From NCBI GenBank assembly GCA_963803495.1, contig CAWDMP010000002.1, positions 1,116,001 through 1,180,000 on the forward strand: 64,000 nt of DNA, written 5' to 3'. This stretch comes from Persicitalea sp963803495 (GTDB lineage: Bacteria; Bacteroidota; Bacteroidia; Cytophagales; Spirosomataceae). The translations under genes and the position numbers were made by a program. The notes beneath the pieces were generated by a model. The model was not told the DNA's origin. It made no database searches and worked only from the letters and a program-made list of their open reading frames with translations. Below are positions 35,458 to 44,950 of this stretch, piece after piece; within the stretch, counting starts at the first letter, position 1, and every line of letters starts with the position of its first letter.

Positions 35458-36378
35458 ATGCGTCGTAGAAATTTTGTAAAATCCTCCCTTGCATTCGCCG
35501 GAGCGGCGGCTTTGGCTACCGATAGCTTTGCTGGCAGCGCGCCCGCCAAGTACAACTACCACCTCAAATACGCGCCCCACTTCGGGATGTTTAAAAACTC
35601 GGCGGGCGACGACGTCGTCGACCAGCTCAAGTTCATGGCCGACCAAGGCTTCACCGCGCTGGAAGACAACGGCATGATGAAGCGCCCGGTGGCCGAGCAG
35701 GAGCGAATCGCCAAAGAAATGTCGCGCTTGGGCATGGAAATGGGCGTGTTCGTGATCGACAAGGGCGGCAACGGTGCCAACACGCTGGCGGCGGGCAAGC
35801 AGGAGTACATCGACATTTTTCTGGAAGGCTGCCGCAAGGCCGTCGAAACGGCCAAGCGCGTCAATGCCAAGTGGGCCACGGTGGTACCCGGCGACTTCGA
35901 GCGCAACCTACCCATCGGCATCCAAACCGGCCACGTGATCGACGCCCTGCGCCGGGGGTCCGAAATCCTGGAAACCAGCGGATTGGTGATGGTACTCGAG
36001 CCGCTCAGCGACACACCCAACCTGTTCCTGCGCTCCTCGGACCAGACCTACGAAATCTGCCGGGGCGTCGACAGCCCCTCCTGCAAGATTCTGTTCGACA
36101 TCTACCACATGCAGAAAAACGAAGGCCACATCATCCCGCACATCGACTGGTCGTGGCCCGAAATCGGGTACTTCCAGATCGGCGACAACCCCGGCCGTAA
36201 GGAACCCACCACGGGCGAGATCAACTACAAGAATATCTTCAAGCACATCTACGACCGCAGCAAGAAGGAAGGCAAGAGCTTCATCATGGGCATGGAGCAC
36301 GGCAACTCCCAGCCGGGCAAAGCCGGTGAAATGGCGTTGATCAAAGCCTACCAAGAGAGTGACGCTTTCGCAATTTAA
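35458..36378 (+). CDS. Tat-exported TIM-barrel protein (hydroxypyruvate isomerase-like)
   Basis: 306 residues from the ATG at 35458. Tat signal: MRRRNFVKSSLAFAGAAAL, cleaved after DSFAGSA. The rest is an AP-endonuclease-2-like TIM barrel, as in hydroxypyruvate isomerase and other sugar isomerases/epimerases: MADQGFTALEDNGMMKRPV, LVMVLEPLSDTPNLFLRSSD with a metal-binding Glu, ILFDIYHMQKNEGHIIPHID with Asp and His ligands, and IGDNPGRKEPTTGEINYKNI. Exported copies of this family often lie near sugar oxidoreductases in Bacteroidota, which fits the two upstream dehydrogenase genes. Substrate unknown. The next gene starts three bases after the stop. Confidence 0.88.
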   Translation: MRRRNFVKSSLAFAGAAALATDSFAGSAPAKYNYHLKYAPHFGMFKNSAGDDVVDQLKFMADQGFTALEDNGMMKRPVAEQERIAKEMSRLGMEMGVFVIDKGGNGANTLAAGKQEYIDIFLEGCRKAVETAKRVNAKWATVVPGDFERNLPIGIQTGHVIDALRRGSEILETSGLVMVLEPLSDTPNLFLRSSDQTYEICRGVDSPSCKILFDIYHMQKNEGHIIPHIDWSWPEIGYFQIGDNPGRKEPTTGEINYKNIFKHIYDRSKKEGKSFIMGMEHGNSQPGKAGEMALIKAYQESDAFAI

Positions 36379-36381
36379 GCC

Positions 36382-36888
36382 ATGATTGCCAGACAACAGA
36401 TTCTTTCCATCGAGCAGACGCGGCAGAAAATCCGGCGGATTGCCTACGAAATTTTTGAACAGAATTTCGAGGAAGAGGAGATCATTCTGGCGGGTATCTC
36501 CGGGCAGGGCTTCGTATTTGCGGAGTGGCTGGCGGAGGAATTACAAGCCATTTCGCCCATTCGCACGAGTCTGGCCGAGATGATTTTTGATAAAGACAAG
36601 CCGCATCGCAGCGAGATTACCTTCCGCGATGAACTGGTACTGACCGACGGGAAGGTGGTCATCATGGCCGACGACGTACTCAACACGGGCCGCACGCTGG
36701 CTTTTGCCTTGCAGCCTTTTCTGCAACACCGCCTCAAAAGACTGCAAGTGGCCGTCATCGTCGACCGCAACCACCGGCACTTCCCGGTCTCGGCCGACTA
36801 CGTAGGCTACGCGCTTAGTACTACGTTCAACGAACACGTCGAGGTGGTGCTGAGTCAGGCGGGTGAGGAAGGGGTTTATCTGAAATGA
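36382..36888 (+). CDS. Phosphoribosyltransferase family protein
   Basis: 168 residues. PRPP-binding loop VVIMADDVLNTGRTLAFAL near residue 95 (D-D-x-x-x-T-G-x-T). The N-terminus IARQQILSIEQTRQKIRRIA and the segment EEIILAGISGQGFVFAEWLA resemble PyrR and xanthine-type phosphoribosyltransferases. Which base or regulatory role it has is not evident; no pyrimidine genes are adjacent. It starts three bases after the isomerase-like gene and 12 bases before the glycosyltransferase, so it belongs to a run of same-strand genes. Confidence 0.88.
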   Translation: MIARQQILSIEQTRQKIRRIAYEIFEQNFEEEEIILAGISGQGFVFAEWLAEELQAISPIRTSLAEMIFDKDKPHRSEITFRDELVLTDGKVVIMADDVLNTGRTLAFALQPFLQHRLKRLQVAVIVDRNHRHFPVSADYVGYALSTTFNEHVEVVLSQAGEEGVYLK

Positions 36889-36900
36889 CACTGCTTTTGT

Positions 36901-37821
36901 ATGCACGACGCGCCGCTGGCCTCGATTATCCTGGCTACTTACAACCGGAGTAATGTTCTTAAGTACAGCATAGACTCCGTCGTGGGCCAGTCGATGCCGG
37001 ACTGGGAGTTGATCGTAGTAGGCGACTGCTGTACTGATGATACCGAAGCCGTGGTAGCTAATTTTCAAGACGCCCGGATCTCATTTCTTAACCTACCCGA
37101 AAACTTCGGTGAACAGTCCAGGCCCAACAACGAAGGGCTGCAGCGGGCGCGCGGGAAGTACATCGCCTTCCTGAACCACGACGACCTGTGGTTTCCCGAT
37201 CACTTGGAGCGGTGCGTGTCGCACATTGAGAGCAGTGAAGCAGATATGGTACTGGCCGCTGGCTTTATCGACACCAAAAACAGTAAAACGAATTTTACGG
37301 CCAGCGGGGTGATGCCTCCGGGTACAGGCTACCACCCCGGGCGGGTGTTTGTACCAGCCAGTAATTGGCTTTTCCGTCGGGAGCTCATCGCCGAAATCGG
37401 GTACTGGCGACCCGCCAGCGAACTGTATCTGGTACCTTCGCACGACTGGATCAAGCGGGTTTTCGAGGCAAAAAAAACGATTGTGCCCACCCGATGCTTC
37501 ACGGTATTGGCCGCGCCTTCCGGGTTTAGGCCCAACGCTTACCGCGATCGGCATTTTGAAGAAAATGAGCGGTACCATAACCGATTGAAGGATAATCCGT
37601 GGAAATTGAGAGAGGAATTGCTGTCAACTCATCACTACGACTGGGTGCAGCGGTATTTCTTTGACGAAAAAACGTATTATCTTCGCTTTTTCAGGACCAA
37701 ATGGCGGGCAATCCAAAGAAGATTGGGGATCAACCCGCTAGAATCTATCGCCAAAAAGCGCTTTGGAAAAGGCGGGTCCCTCAAAAAACTCAGAACTACC
37801 CGCGGCTTGCCCCCCAAATGA
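36901..37821 (+). CDS. Glycosyltransferase family 2
   Basis: 306 residues. The GT-A fold opens with LASIILATYNRSNVLKYSID and SVVGQSMPDWELIVVGDCCT; YIAFLNHDDLWFPDHLERCV holds a DxD-like metal motif. An acceptor-binding part follows (NWLFRRELIAEIGYW, LVPSHDWIKRVFEAKK), then a basic C-terminus. No membrane segments. It transfers a sugar to a surface glycan or lipid; together with the cupin and flippase downstream it suggests a small polysaccharide cluster. Confidence 0.93.
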   Translation: MHDAPLASIILATYNRSNVLKYSIDSVVGQSMPDWELIVVGDCCTDDTEAVVANFQDARISFLNLPENFGEQSRPNNEGLQRARGKYIAFLNHDDLWFPDHLERCVSHIESSEADMVLAAGFIDTKNSKTNFTASGVMPPGTGYHPGRVFVPASNWLFRRELIAEIGYWRPASELYLVPSHDWIKRVFEAKKTIVPTRCFTVLAAPSGFRPNAYRDRHFEENERYHNRLKDNPWKLREELLSTHHYDWVQRYFFDEKTYYLRFFRTKWRAIQRRLGINPLESIAKKRFGKGGSLKKLRTTRGLPPK

Positions 37822-37864
37822 AGCCTACAATAAAAACCTGAGCATCAGACCCTCCCTTACCATT

Positions 37865-38395
37865 ATGAAAAACACTGCCTGGGAACTCCCCGAAACCGAA
37901 AAAGATAAGCAAAGTATCACCAACGATTGGAAACCTGCCCATCAAAAACTGATCGAGGGCGTGGTGGTAACAGAGGTGAAAAACGTGATGAAAAGCAACG
38001 GATACCTCACCGAAATCTACCGCCGGGAGTGGGAAAGCGAGGGACTGCCCATCGACCAGGTGTTCCAGATCATGATGCAGCCGGGCGGTATTTCGGCCTG
38101 GCACGTGCACCAGTTCACGACCGACCGGCTTTTTGCCAATCAGGGTACTTTAAAGATCGTGCTGTACGACGGTCGCGAAGATTCACCTACCTACGGCCAA
38201 ATCGACGAGTTCAGGTGCGGCGCGCTGCGGCCCATGCTGATCATGGTACCACCCAAGGTGTGGCATGGCGTGCAGAACTACACCCATGAGCCCGCCTTGC
38301 TGCTCAACATGGTGGACCAGGCCTACCAATACGAAGATCCCGACCACTGGCGCGTATCCGAGGATACCTCGGCTATCCCCTATTCATTTTCTTGA
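37865..38395 (+). CDS. RmlC/WxcM-like cupin
   Basis: 176 residues from the ATG at 37865; longer in-frame starts overlap the preceding gene. The cupin core shows SAWHVHQFTTDRLFANQGTL with the first His pair and MLIMVPPKVWHGVQNYTHEP with a further His. DEFRCGALRPMLIMV resembles dTDP-4-dehydrorhamnose 3,5-epimerase-like proteins, but the catalytic His/Tyr of true RmlC cannot be confirmed by eye. It probably alters a nucleotide sugar, in keeping with the glycosyltransferase upstream and flippase downstream. Confidence 0.82.
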   Translation: MKNTAWELPETEKDKQSITNDWKPAHQKLIEGVVVTEVKNVMKSNGYLTEIYRREWESEGLPIDQVFQIMMQPGGISAWHVHQFTTDRLFANQGTLKIVLYDGREDSPTYGQIDEFRCGALRPMLIMVPPKVWHGVQNYTHEPALLLNMVDQAYQYEDPDHWRVSEDTSAIPYSFS

Positions 38396-38423
38396 TTTAT
38401 CCTTGCGGTAAATCACCGTCGCT

Positions 38424-39890
38424 TTGAAAGAAGAGCAAAAAACCCTTGACGTTTCGGTCCGCTCCGGCATCAGGTGGAACCTGCTGTTCACTTTCCTGGG
38501 ACAGATCGTGGCCGTGGGCTTTACGCTGGGCCTCACCCGTTTTCTGGTACCCGAAGACTACGGCATCATGGCGGTCGCGCTGGCTTTCACCAGTATTATC
38601 GAAACGTTCGCCGGGCTCAGTACCCTCACCGCCCTGGTCCGGTTGCCCGCGCTGACCGATGCTTACCTGAGCAGCGTGCTGGTCGTCACCCTAAGTACCG
38701 GTTTACTGATCGCGGTCGGGTTAGCGGTAGCCGCTCCCCACGTGGCTTCCTTCTACGGTCGCCCCGATTTAGCGACTATTTTCTATTGTTTCAGCCTACT
38801 CATTCCGTTGCGCCTGGTGCAGGTGATTCCGACGGCAGTCATGCAGCGCGCATTTCGGTTCAACCATCTGGCGCTGGTTTCTTTTGGCAGTATGCTGTTG
38901 TCCGGTTTTTGTTCGCTGTATCTGGCGTATGCAGGTTGGGGATGGCAGGCGCTGCTCGCCAAGGCCGTCATCTTCCAGGTGCTTTGTACGCTGGCCTACG
39001 GGCTACTGGCCTGGCCCCGATTCAGCTGGCGTCCGCGCCGCGAAGAGCTCAAGGCACTCATGCGTTTTGGCGGGCCCGACTCGATCAGCCAATTCGTGCT
39101 CCAATTTGGGCGTAAAGTGGACGACATCATCATCGGCAAGTGGTTGGGTACTTCGGCGCTGGGTATTTACACACTGGCGTATACATTGTACATGTGGCCC
39201 ATCCGTAGCATCAAGGGGCAGGTAGGGCGCGTGGTCTTTTCGGCTCTGGCGCTGGTTCAGCAAGATCGGGCTGAAATCAGCCGACAGTACCTGCGGCTAA
39301 TCGGGCTGGCGACGCATCTGGGCTACCCGCTGATTCTGGGCTTTCTGGCCACAAGCGACCTGGTGCTGTTGCTAATGCGTGGCAGTAGCTGGATGGGCGT
39401 CGTACCGGTGTTGCGCCTGCTGAGTGTGGCCTCGCTCTTCGAAGTCTGCGCGTTTCCGGGATTGGTATTTCAGGTAGTGGGCCAAACGGGCGGGTACCTG
39501 CGCACGGTGCTGCTTTCGCGCGGGCTGACGGTGCTGGGCGTTGTGCTCACCGTACCGTTTGGCCTGATGGCGGTGGCAGGTAGCATCGTCGTGACTAGTT
39601 TTGTCAATTTTTTTATTTACACTCACTCGATTGGCAAACTTATTCCGCTCAAGATCGGGGAAGCAGTGGCTACCGTCGCGCGAAGCGGGCTGGGTAGTAC
39701 CCTGATGTTCGGCGGGGTAGTGGTGTTGAGATTTTTGCTGAGCGACTACCTGGTCCCCATTGCTGAACTAGCACTATCGGTGGTAGCGGGGATCGGTATT
39801 TACGTTTTCTTCATCCGAAGATTCCAGCCGCTGGTATTTGCCGAATTTCGTAACCTATTCCCCGGCAAAAAAGCAAGCGTGCGGCGTTAG
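38424..39890 (+). CDS. Oligosaccharide flippase / polysaccharide transporter (MOP superfamily)
   Basis: 488 residues from a TTG at 38424 (MKEEQKTLDVSVRSGIRWNL). Twelve to fourteen membrane segments. N-terminal signature LLFTFLGQIVAVGFTLGLTR and FLVPEDYGIMAVALAFTSII match the lipopolysaccharide flippase (Wzx/RfbX-like) group. FGGPDSISQFVLQFGRKVDD and IGKWLGTSALGIYTLAYTLY are typical MOP-family blocks. It moves lipid-linked glycan units across the inner membrane. It closes the glycan gene run that starts at 36901. Confidence 0.92.
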   Translation: MKEEQKTLDVSVRSGIRWNLLFTFLGQIVAVGFTLGLTRFLVPEDYGIMAVALAFTSIIETFAGLSTLTALVRLPALTDAYLSSVLVVTLSTGLLIAVGLAVAAPHVASFYGRPDLATIFYCFSLLIPLRLVQVIPTAVMQRAFRFNHLALVSFGSMLLSGFCSLYLAYAGWGWQALLAKAVIFQVLCTLAYGLLAWPRFSWRPRREELKALMRFGGPDSISQFVLQFGRKVDDIIIGKWLGTSALGIYTLAYTLYMWPIRSIKGQVGRVVFSALALVQQDRAEISRQYLRLIGLATHLGYPLILGFLATSDLVLLLMRGSSWMGVVPVLRLLSVASLFEVCAFPGLVFQVVGQTGGYLRTVLLSRGLTVLGVVLTVPFGLMAVAGSIVVTSFVNFFIYTHSIGKLIPLKIGEAVATVARSGLGSTLMFGGVVVLRFLLSDYLVPIAELALSVVAGIGIYVFFIRRFQPLVFAEFRNLFPGKKASVRR

Positions 39891-39930
39891 GGGTACAGGA
39901 AAATTCCGTCCCGGAACTACCCGCTATTTG

Positions 39931-39963
39931 TTTGTGCATCCTTTGGGTTATTACGTACATTTG
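39931..39963 (+). promoter_or_regulatory. Promoter of the APC permease gene
   Basis: TTTG (39931-39934), 21-base spacer, TACATTTG (39956-39963). Start point near 39970, 36 bases before the ATG at 40006. Confidence 0.65.
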
Positions 39964-40005
39964 CGGCCTTAAACCAATAGACAACTGCCCACGCGATTTT
40001 CCATT

Positions 40006-41749
40006 ATGGAACACAAGCCCCACAAGAAACTGAATGAACTGGCCGCTACGGCCATTTGTGGCAACGATATTACTTCTTCCTGTCTTTACGTATCCTCACT
40101 CGCGATTTTGTACGCCGGGCAATACGCCTGGGTGGCGCTGCTGATCGTGGCGGCGGTGCTTTTTCTGTTTCGCAAGATTTACGGTGAAGTGGTAGGCGCC
40201 CTGCCGCTCAACGGTGGTGCCTACAACGTACTGCTCAACACGACCTCTAAAAGCAACGCTTCGGTGGCGGCCTGCCTCACAATCCTGTCGTACATGGCCA
40301 CGGCCGTGATTTCGGCCAGTGAGGCGATGCACTACATGCACGACATCGTGCCGAGCATCAACATTATACTTTCGACTGCTATCCTGATCACGATGTTTTT
40401 GCTGCTCGTGATGTCGGGCATCAGCGAATCTTCGATCGTGGCGATTGTGATTTTCATATTGCACATCACAGCCATGGCAACGCTGATTATCAGCGGTATC
40501 TGGTACGTATCGATCAATGGACTGCAAATCGCGAACCTTAACTTCGACGCGCCGCTCAAAGGCGGTTTTGGTACCGCGCTGTTTCTGGGATTCAGTACCG
40601 CCATGCTGGGCATCAGCGGTTTCGAGAGCTCGGCCAACTTCGTCGAAGAGCAAGAAGCAGGGCGTTTTCCCCAAAACCTTGCGCAACATGTGGATCGCCG
40701 TTTCGGCCATCAACCCCCTGATGGCACTCGTGGCGGTACTCGTGCTGCCACTGGGCGACGTAGCCAACCACCAGGAAGCGCTGCTGTCGCACCTCGGCGA
40801 AAACACGGGTGGCAGCTGGCTCGCGACCTTCATTTCGGTGGATGCCGTGCTGGTGCTGAGCGGTGCGCTGCTGACTTCCTACGTGGGTGTCAACGGACTG
40901 ATCAAGCGCATGGCCCTCGACCGGATTCTGCCCCAGTTCCTGCTCAAAGAAAACAGCCGGGGTAGTTCGCCGCGTATCCTGATCGTATTCTATATTCTTT
41001 GTTTGTCGGTACTCTTCATCACCAACGGTGAGTTGGGACCATTGGCCGGGGTGTACACGATTTCGTTTCTGCTGGTGATGGTGTACTTCGGCTTTGGCAA
41101 CTTCCTGCTCAAAAGCAAGCGGAGCCGCCTGCCCCGGCCCGAGCGGGCCACGGTACTGTCGGTTTCGCTGGCGATCCTGGCCGTGGTGGTGGCGCTTTAC
41201 GGCAACATCATCATGCACCCCGACTACCTCATCGTGTTCCTGCAGTACTTCGTGCCGTCGATCATCGTCATCATTTTGCTGCTGAACCGCAACGAGATTT
41301 TGAAATTGTCGCTGGTGATCGTCAACCGGTTTTTCACGACACTGAAGCACGTCGCCGCCGCCAGTCGCCTGCGCATTTCGCGCAACATTCGCGATCTGAC
41401 CGAGCAGGAATTCGTGTACTTCACTAAGGGCGACGACATTTCGATCTTGAACAAAGTAATGATCTACGTGCAGGAAAACGAGATTACCAAAAAACTCAAA
41501 ATTGTGACGATCCTAAAAGAAGGCGAAGAAGTACATCAGGCGTTTTTCAATGACCTCGAAGTACTCGACCGCGCCTATCCCGACATCAAAATCGAGTACG
41601 TGCAGCTGCAGGGTACCTTCGGGCCCGAGATCATCGAGCGCCTGAGCGACGAGTGGGACATTCCCATCAACTTCATGTTCATCAGCTCGCCCAGCGACCG
41701 TTTCTCCCACCGCGTGTCGGATTTGGGTGGGGTACGGCTGATTATTTAA
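40006..41749 (+). pseudogene. APC-type amino acid permease with C-terminal cytoplasmic domain, one frameshift
   Basis: The first frame reads MEHKPHKKLNELAATAICGN through LGISGFESSANFVEEQ; the second from about 40655 reads KQGVFPKTLRNMWIAVSAIN to the end. Removing one G near 40654 joins them into about 580 residues. Transport segments: ITSSCLYVSSLAILYAGQYA at the start, AFLAT-like blocks, SVDAVLVLSGALLTSYVGVN, and ITNGELGPLAGVYTISFLLV. A soluble tail of about 150 residues (VYFTKGDDISILNKVMIYVQ onward) resembles a USP- or transporter-associated regulatory domain; name not certain. It imports an amino acid or similar molecule. Otherwise intact. Confidence 0.85.
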
Positions 41750-42914
41750 GCCCCAAAGCATCGTACACCACCCGCTTCTCCAGAATCGGCTCGATCTCTG
41801 CCAGAAAGGCCAGGTGTACCGGATCGGTTTGGTAGATTTCTTCTTCGATCAGGTTCTTGAAAAAGCAAAGCCACGATACGGAGTAGCCTTTTTCGATGTC
41901 GCCGCCGTTGGTGCGGGCCGGACGACCAATGTGCGACTGTCGGACGGTAGGTAGCTTGCTGAGTTTTTCGAGTCCGGCGATGAGTTGTGCTTCGTGTTGG
42001 GCGTTGTCGGGGTCTTTCAGGTAAAAAAGGACGTGGTGCACCAGCCACTCTTTCTTTCGCTCGGGCGCTGAGAAAGAAACCGAAGTACCTAGCAAGCCGA
42101 GTGCGGCCTTGTGCATGAATTTCCGCCGGTCGACCTCGCCGCCGCTACCAACGCTGACAGCGTTCAAAACGCTGTCAGCGTTTAAGTCGGCGCTTTCCTC
42201 CTCGATCCAACTGCTTATCTTATCAAAAACCCGCTCCGTAATCAGCACCGCGCTACCATAGGGCCGGTTTTCGGGAGCGGCGCCACAGGAGGCCGCGTTG
42301 CCCGACACGTGAATGCCCACCACCCGGTACCCACCCCGCGGGTCAATCGTCCAGACGGGTGAGCCGCTGTTTCTTTTGGTGGTGGTGAACGGGTGCAGGA
42401 TGCACTTTTTGGTCACCTCGACGATGTCGCCTCGTTCTTCCCACATCTCGAAGTCGGGCCGGTCGATCGGGTAGCCCGCGATTTGGATCGGTTGGCCGGC
42501 GGCCAGATCCCATCGTTCGTAATCTGCTCGGCGCCAAGTGAAATGCTGGTGGGTCCAGGCGGGCAGTTCCGGTTTTTTCAAGAAAATAATGCCGAAATCA
42601 TCCTTGACGTAGCAGTAGGGATTGTTGTACTCGGGTACTTTGCGGATCACGAAATCGTCTGATTCAAGAAGTAGCATTTGCTCGGATTTTGTTTCGGAAT
42701 TCTGGTGCGGATAGATTTTGAGTTTGTAGATTTTCGTTTCTTCTTCCTGTAATGAATGCCCGGCCGTGACGATGACATTCGGGGCAATCAGAAAACCCGT
42801 GGAGCGATTGACGAAGGTAACGGGCTGATTGTCTCGGCCCAGGCGGTACATCTCGATCAGGCAAACGTAGGCGTAGGGTGTCAGTCGGGCATTGGCAACG
42901 CGGTTGCGGGACAT
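41742..42914 (-). CDS. Trypsin-like protease fused to a Dabb domain at a palindromic repeat
   Basis: 390 residues, no N-terminal signal. Residues about 20-245 form a V8/trypsin-like fold: His in VIVTAGHSLQEEETKIY, Asp in YVKDDFGIIFLKKPEL, Ser in TTKRNSGSPVWTIDPRGG. A linker NADSVLNAVSVGSGG is encoded by a 33-base palindromic repeat (42150-42182). Then comes DRRKFMHKAALGLLGTSVSF, which looks like a Tat signal with its twin Arg, now internal. The remainder (WLVHHVLFYLKDPDNAQHEA through DALGLK) is a Dabb stress-responsive dimeric alpha-beta barrel. The layout suggests two once separate genes joined at the repeat. It overlaps the end of the APC gene by eight bases. Confidence 0.83.
   Translation of the reverse strand: MSRNRVANARLTPYAYVCLIEMYRLGRDNQPVTFVNRSTGFLIAPNVIVTAGHSLQEEETKIYKLKIYPHQNSETKSEQMLLLESDDFVIRKVPEYNNPYCYVKDDFGIIFLKKPELPAWTHQHFTWRRADYERWDLAAGQPIQIAGYPIDRPDFEMWEERGDIVEVTKKCILHPFTTTKRNSGSPVWTIDPRGGYRVVGIHVSGNAASCGAAPENRPYGSAVLITERVFDKISSWIEEESADLNADSVLNAVSVGSGGEVDRRKFMHKAALGLLGTSVSFSAPERKKEWLVHHVLFYLKDPDNAQHEAQLIAGLEKLSKLPTVRQSHIGRPARTNGGDIEKGYSVSWLCFFKNLIEEEIYQTDPVHLAFLAEIEPILEKRVVYDALGLK
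42150..42182. repeat. 33-base palindromic repeat, copy 2 (inside a coding region)
   Basis: Arms AACGCTGACAGC and GCTGTCAGCGTT around the centre GTTCAAAAC (GTTTTGAAC when turned to match copy 1 at 23349-23381). It lies in-frame at the protease-Dabb junction. Confidence 0.88.
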
Positions 42915-42993
42915 AAAAGGCTATTTTGCGAAATACCGAAACGACGGCTTCCGCGTTATGATGCAAATCTTTTTTAGCCCAAAATACTGTACC

Positions 42994-43368
42994 ATGAAAA
43001 TCAAAATCCTGTTTCCTTTCGTCCTGTTCACACTCTTGCTAACAAGTTGCGCCACCACCAACACGCCCGACCGGAGCCGCGACAATGATACGGAAGTGGA
43101 AGTCAATTTCAGCGAGCGCCAGACCGAGAAGTACCTCACCCAATACGCAGACCAGCTCGACCTCAGCCGCCGCCAGCAGCGCCGCATCGCCAAGGTGCAG
43201 AAGAAATACAAAAAGCGGGAAGACAGACTGACGACCCTGCAATTCGGCAAAAAGCGCTCAATGCAAAAAGAAAAAGGCGAAGCCCTCCTCAATATTCTGG
43301 ACGCCGATCAAGTCGAAAAACTCAATCAGTTGACGGGAAAGCGGGGGTTATTTAATACAACTAAGTAG
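42994..43368 (+). CDS. Small lipoprotein, helical
   Basis: 124 residues from the ATG at 42994. Signal and lipobox: LFPFVLFTLLLTSCATTNTP. The mature part is charged and helical: RQTEKYLTQYADQLDLSRRQ, QQRRIAKVQKKYKKREDRL, ALLNILDADQVEKLNQLTGK. The last block resembles CpxP/Spy-like or LTXXQ motif proteins in general form, but no clear LTxxQ is present, so I leave the family open. It is divergent from the protease-Dabb gene (80 bases between starts) and is followed by a pair of facing octad arrays. Confidence 0.78.
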   Translation: MKIKILFPFVLFTLLLTSCATTNTPDRSRDNDTEVEVNFSERQTEKYLTQYADQLDLSRRQQRRIAKVQKKYKKREDRLTTLQFGKKRSMQKEKGEALLNILDADQVEKLNQLTGKRGLFNTTK

Positions 43369-43382
43369 GTACGGGTTGACAT

Positions 43383-43487
43383 GTTTACTTGTTTATACGA
43401 TTGTTTGTTTAGCTCTTGCATCTGCTACTGCTTTATAGCGGTGTCGAGTCCAGGATAAACAAATAAACACTTCAACAAATAAACAGC
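43383..43487. repeat. Facing octad arrays, locus 1
   Basis: Left array in 8-base phase: GTTTACTT, GTTTATAC, GATTGTTT, GTTTAGCT (43383-43414). After about 38 unrelated bases a reverse-complement array (43453-43487) reads on the other strand GTTTATTT, GTTGAAGT, GTTTATTT, GTTTATCC. The pair can fold into an imperfect long hairpin between the convergent lipoprotein and TolC-like genes. Confidence 0.75.
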
Positions 43488-43488
43488 C

Positions 43489-44853
43489 TTACTGCCCCGT
43501 CACCTCTTCCAACAAACTACCACTTAACCTCAACAGCTCGATCTCGGCCAGCTTGGCGTTGTACTCGGCTTCGATGAGGCGGGTTTCGGCGGCGACGGTG
43601 TTGCGCTGTACTTCCCTGAAATTCGTAGGATGTAGCGTTGCCGACGCGGTAGCGCTCGAAGGCAATCTCGACGTTCTGGCGCGCCAGCTTGGTATTGGCC
43701 TCTTCCAGCGCGACCAGTTCCAGGCTGTTGCGGTAGTTGAGGAAACGTGCGGTCGAAGCCCGCCATGAGTTGGTTGCGCACGTCCGATTCCTGATCCTCC
43801 GTGATGAGCGTGTTGATCCTGGCATTCTGGATACGACGCTTCTGGTTAAAGCCATCGAACACGTTGACCGACACCCGCGCGCCGTAGCTCCAGATGTCGT
43901 TTCGGCCCGTTTTCAAGCCAAATCCTGCCTGGTTGTTGGACGTCGTGTAGGCGAATCCACCCAACAAATCCACCCGGGGGAACTGCTGGGCGGTGAGGGC
44001 TTTGGTGTTCAGCTCGGCGAGGCGTCGTTGTTGCGCGGCAAAAACCAGGTTGGGGTTTTGGGCCAGCATCCGCTGCCGCAGGTCGTCGACCGACAGGTCG
44101 CGGCGGGTGATGGTCGTGTCGGTAATCGTGAAATCTTCCTGGGCATCCCGCGCCAGCAGGGCGTTCAGGTCGATCTTGGAAACGTTCAGATTTTGAACCT
44201 GCGCGATGTAGGCGGCCGTATCGCCGTTGTAATCTACCTTGGCATTGATGTAATCGACTTTCGAGCCGGAACCCACGTCGTAGAAAGCCTTGGCCAATTC
44301 GAGCCGGTCCTTTGGAAATGTCGAGGGCGTTGCGCAACGCCCGGACGCGCTGGTACTGCCGGATGATCTCGTAATAAGCCGAGCTGACGTCGGCAATGGT
44401 GTTCTCGATGGTGATCTTGGCGTTGGATTGACCGGAGCGCTGCAATTCGTCCAGCCGGTCGCGGGCGATGAACATACCCAGGCCGTCGAAAATCGTCCAG
44501 TTGAGCGACACGCCCGTGTTGGAGTTATTGTTGTTGACGCCCGCGCGGTCGATCGGGGCCTGCAGGGCGTTGAAAAATTCCTGCCGCAGGTGGCTCGACG
44601 TGAAGTTCTTCTGGGCAGCGGCCGTGACACTCGGCAAAAAACCCGCGTTGCCGAGCGTGTTGTCGTTCATGGCGATGTCGAGCCGCTTCTCCGAAATCCT
44701 GATCGCAAAATTCTTCTTCAAGGATATAGCGATGGCTTCTTCCAGCGATAAAGCACGCTGCGCAAAACCCGGCCTGTAAATAAAGCTCAGCAGCAGCACC
44801 GCCAGGAAAATGGAGGCCGGGCGGCGGTACCGGATCGTAGTTTTCGAATGCAT
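43489..44853 (-). pseudogene. TolC-like outer-membrane efflux protein, three frameshifts
   Basis: Joining four frame segments gives about 454 residues. Signal peptide ASIFLAVLLLSFIYRPGFAQ, then RALSLEEAIAISLKKNFAIR, the standard OEP opening. The repeated coiled-coil halves show YEIIRQYQRVRALRNALDIS, LELAKAFYDVGSGSKVDYIN, LNTKALTAQQFPRVDLLGGF and VNVFDGFNQKRRIQNARINT. The end is NTVAAETRLIEAEYNAKLAE with a tail LLRLSGSLLEEVTGQ. One-base insertions near 44310, 43726 and 43622 break the frame; all are removable with no loss of similarity. It forms the outer-membrane channel of an efflux pump; no pump genes are adjacent. Confidence 0.85.
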
Positions 44854-44950
44854 GAATTAGGTTTTGTGCTAAATCCGGGATTATTTTATCGTTCGCTTCG
44901 CAAGAATACTTAATTGTTCCGACAATCTACCCCCAAAGCCCTCACTACCT

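Noticed and set aside
36382..36888. PyrR-type attenuation regulator
   Set aside because: The fold fits, but no pyr genes or leader attenuators are near, so only the family level is claimed.
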